64,000 nt of DNA from Colletotrichum lupini. Its lineage: Eukaryota; Ascomycota; Sordariomycetes; Glomerellales; Glomerellaceae. Positions 60,504-64,000 of this stretch are shown here, piece by piece (the stretch's first letter is position 1; every line of letters starts with the position of its first letter). A model generated the notes under the pieces. It was not told the DNA's origin. It did no database searches and saw only the letters and a program-made list of their open reading frames with translations. The position numbers and the translations under genes were made by a program. The stretch is from NCBI RefSeq assembly GCF_023278565.1, contig NC_064678.1, forward strand, positions 434,001-498,000, written 5' to 3'.

Positions 60504-63500
60504 TAGGAGCTTTGGGTACTTACCATCTTCCTCACCATAGTCTCCGAACTTTTGAAGCAGTTTGATTTCCTAATTAAAAAAAAGATGTAGCTTCACTGTC
60601 CCTAGCTCAAAACTGGAGACCGCCGTTCAGAGGTAGTGAGTGGTATCGTCATTGTCACCGAAGGCCGTCTCGGGGTCCCCTCAATGGACTTCCGTTATGA
60701 CTGCCACATGACTTTACCGTAGTAATTTGAATGAAGTAGCCTCCACATAGTGGTCGGCAAAACCTCGAAGTCTCGCGTCGCTTGATGGCTGACCTCATCA
60801 ACCCAGCGAATGTCGTGCTCACATCAGGTGCTCAAAGACTCCTCAATTGCATTTAAGAGCCGTGCCTACCCAGTTTCCCTTTTGCAATTAGACAACTTTC
60901 TAAACTTGTCAATCTTCACATTGATAGTCGGTTGGGTTCCCCTAGCCCTCTCACGACAGCTGAACTAGACGCAAAGCGATGCGTTGATGTTCCTAACTAA
61001 TTTCCGGCGTGCGACTTCGGCGGATTTGACGGCCTTCGCAGTTGCCGACAAGACTGCGAGCATATCTACGCATGACTTCAAGTAAGCAATAATCTATCAG
61101 GCGCTCTCGAAACATATGTATTGCAAACGGCCCGAACGAAAAGTCCAAAGCATATCGAAAAGAACTGCCACGTCAAGCGTCGGACAATGCCCGGCCTCTT
61201 GTGAAAGCAAAGAGTGCATCTGGGCCCAGAAATCCGCTGCGACTCTGCGGAGAAGTATGCCGACCATGTCCTGGGCCCCGGCCGATGGCCGCCGTTGAAA
61301 TGGAAAAGCAATGGGATGCACGAGATCGGGGCACTGTCAATCTAAGCTGCTTTCAGGGGAAAAAGAAAAGGCACGAAAACAAGACCAAAAGACCTTAGCA
61401 ATCAATGCGAGCCGGCATCAAGCCGCCCGAACGGCTGTCGCAAGACTAAGATTCCATTCGGGTCGCAGCCGACGTTACCCTCTCTCCTCCCATACGAAAG
61501 AACAAGGCACTAAGCGCCGACGTCGAGTCGCCTCGCCGGTCACAAGCAGCCTCGGGGGCTTCAGCTCGGAAATTCTTGGACATTGACGATCCCCTCTCAA
61601 GTCTCATTGTTAGACGGGTCATTGGAAACACACCAACTCGCCTGGTGCGACGCTTGCTAGTTAAGGGGGGGGGGTAAAGACGCGGCAACCAACAACGGCG
61701 CGGAAAAGCCAAACGCGACGGGAAAGTTCACCATTTGCCACAGCAGACTCTAGGCTATTCTTTGCCGAAATTTGCATCATCACAAGACTTACGCGACTGG
61801 CTGTGAACCACGTTGCCTTTCAATTTCCATAGGGTCGACTCGTGGGAAATCTCAGCAAGAATTGAGGAGAGACGTTCTTCATCAATATCAGCGAGGGAAT
61901 ATCAGTGGCTCGAAGTCTCATCCCCACAGAACTAGGCAGGCCAGGGAGCGACCATCTGTTCACAGACCGTTCTGCCGTCAGTGCCGCGAGGCGAGATGAG
62001 GTAGGCAGATCTCTCTCAGATGGCTTCGCACGCACGCACGCCCAGGTACGACACGCGCCGTTCATAGAGCTACGGCCTCGGGCGTCCACTGTCGCGCGCG
62101 GAGCTTCGTGGCCAACGAGGTGAACACTGAACAAGCATCCTGGAGGCAGAGCGCCATGTGTGATGCAAAATGAAGTATGGCACAACCTTAAGCTCTTCCC
62201 AAGCTACCTGACGCCACGCCACGATGGGCTACTGTACAGCGAGTATGTGTCGGTGGCAATCAACATCTCTTCACGAGAGGAAGAGACCAACTCGCGCTAG
62301 GAACTTGGCTCAGGTCTCGGTCAGCGGAAGACAGAAGGGGAGGAGGTCTAGGGGCGGGAGGGGGCAGCCGGCTTGTTCGGCCGATCTCTGGCGCAACTCG
62401 AGCCATATCCGCCAGCGAACCCCTGTACCGCCCCAGCAAAAGGACCGGACTGGGCTCTTTCCAACTCCAACCAGCTAAAGAACCGGCAAAGGCAGCATCG
62501 GGGCCCTCGTTGTGGTCGTCTGTTCCCGCTCGCTCTGGTTTAGAGTTAAATCAAAAGCGGTCAGCCGTTGATGAGACGAGGATCTCTCATCAAAGGTCAA
62601 ACCGCGGTCAAATCCATCCACGGAAAGACAGGAAATGATGGATTGGTTTTTCTTTCAGTCTTGTCAGTGTCAACGTCAACGTCAATGTCAAGTGTCAGTG
62701 TCACGATGTATCTACCTACATGTGACAGAAGCAAATATGGCATGGAGCCTGATCCGTCGCCAACGTCAGCAATCTATGGAGCGTAAGGTACAAATGTGCC
62801 ATAATCAGATGCTTTTTCATTCTTCTTCGTCTGCTTGCCGCACTTTTCGATATTTTCCTGCAGAAAGACGTAAAAAGGAAGCAGCTTCACCTCGGCAGGC
62901 TTGCATCTAAGCAGCACTGCAGCAGTCAGGGACAGGGGCACCCAGGCAGCGCCATTCCGACAAGGGAATGGCTTCGTGCGGGGGAAATTGGCATCTCCCC
63001 AGACAAGCTGCGATGTGGCCCTCCCCTTCCTGGGCCTCGTCCAAGCTAAAATTTGTCCTTGTCCACGTCGTCAAACGGACGCGAAGGGTGCAGAGCCTGG
63101 CTTGGTGTGGTGAGATTGACCCAATCAAGGCAGACATGACACACGGGTGTTACCTCGATGGGATACCAGAGAGAGGGGGATCACGGTGGTTGCTTGTGGC
63201 TGCCGTGGTGTTCCTGCATCTGCCCACCTTATCTTGCCTGTGTCTGCCTTCTTGTCTGTCGCTCCGGGTATGATTGTATGTCTGGTGCCACCATCTTTCT
63301 CTTAACCTTAGGGCGCCAGACCCGGATGGATTGGCAAACCTTTTTCAGCTCAAGTTACCGAAACGCGCGACCTTTGCGTATCTGCATTATGGACTTGGAC
63401 GGGCAAAAGTGGCCAATCAAGCTAACAGAGTTCGCATAATCACCAAGTCGCCCAGATCCCTCTACGGAAGCAGAGACAACACGATTGGGATGGCGTCTTC

Positions 63501-64000
63501 AATGGCCTTTACGAAGTGGTATCAAGGTGTTCTAGATGGTTCAATACGGGCAAAGACTGGAGCTATAGTTCCGAGTGCGCTTGTGCCACCCAACAAACAG
63601 TCCAATATCATCCCGCATGTGGCAATGTGGCCTTGGTCAAGCAAGGCCAGGAACCATCATCATCTTCTCAATTAACTTTGCAGAGTCTAGAAGCCCCCAA
63701 AACCTACTTCACCAGGAACCATGGCCAGAGGTTCATCTGACAGCTCCGGACTTCAGCTCGTCTTACTTCTGATTCCCTAGAGACGCTTGGCCAATGGCAA
63801 CTTTTCGATTTCCCCATCAATAGCGTGACAAGCAGCCAAGAGATGCTCCCGCCATTGTCCCCAGTCACCCCGGATTTGGCCTGGAAAGTGGAAAGGAGGA
63901 GAGAAATTTGATCCCAGCTACGGAGAATTCTCCATTTCCGAGAGCAATTGACTCAATAATACATGTAACCACAAGTGTTGCACGTCCGCCAGATCCCATA
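60504..64000. other. 3.5 kb without a recognisable gene
   Basis: Frames up to 133 codons (63274-63675) show no motif or signal peptide. There is a run of 10 G at 61665-61674 and a short GTCAAC/GTCAGTGTC microrepeat near 62660-62705. No transposon ends or RIP signature are seen. The window ends inside this stretch. Confidence 0.5.

Noticed and set aside
63274..63675. 133-codon plus-strand frame near the window end
   Set aside because: No motif, with conflicting overlapping frames of similar length.

Overview
The window is nuclear DNA of a filamentous ascomycete, probably a plant-associated Sordariomycete. Genes are split by short GT-AG introns of about 50-100 nt with CTAAC/CTGAT-type branch points. 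The content includes Zn2Cys6 regulators, a HET-domain protein, an F-box protein and small secreted Cys-rich proteins. Three transposon copies are reduced to TA-rich, stop-riddled sequence in the way typical of repeat-induced point mutation (RIP). The genus is not fixed by what I can see; Colletotrichum or Fusarium-like is a guess.

Left part (1-16 kb). A GH3 beta-glucosidase with an apparent one-base frameshift (minus), a 14-TM MFS efflux pump (minus) and a divergently transcribed Zn2Cys6 regulator (plus) form a compact trio that may be one regulon. Next comes a GMC alcohol oxidase gene (plus). Its second intron carries a RIP-mutated Fot1/pogo-type transposon with 44-bp perfect terminal inverted repeats and a TA target duplication, and the splice donor of that intron appears mutated. 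A convergent MFS sugar porter (minus) follows.

Middle (16-27.6 kb). After a 4.4-kb stretch without a recognisable gene come an intact ARMT1/DUF89 damage-control phosphatase (plus), a Cys-rich cytoplasmic-type protein with short repeats (minus), a secreted Ser/Pro-rich 12-Cys protein (minus) and an F-box protein (plus).

Transposon-bounded island (27.8-50.7 kb). A 5.4-kb RIP-mutated element with 33-bp perfect inverted repeats and a 7.0-kb RIP-mutated Ty1/copia retrotransposon (202-bp LTRs, minus orientation) flank about 10.5 kb. This island holds a 161-aa hypothetical protein, a 68-aa secreted 8-Cys effector candidate, a multi-TM receptor-like protein and a HET-domain protein.

Right part (50.7-64 kb). 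An intact DAL5-type anion:cation symporter is followed by two decayed genes on the same strand: a truncated Zn2Cys6 regulator and an NCS1 purine/cytosine-type permease with several stops and frameshifts. The last 3.5 kb show no recognisable gene.

A shared pattern is that all the elements are mutated inside but nearly clean at their outer edges. In the copia element this is a visible gradient across the two LTRs.
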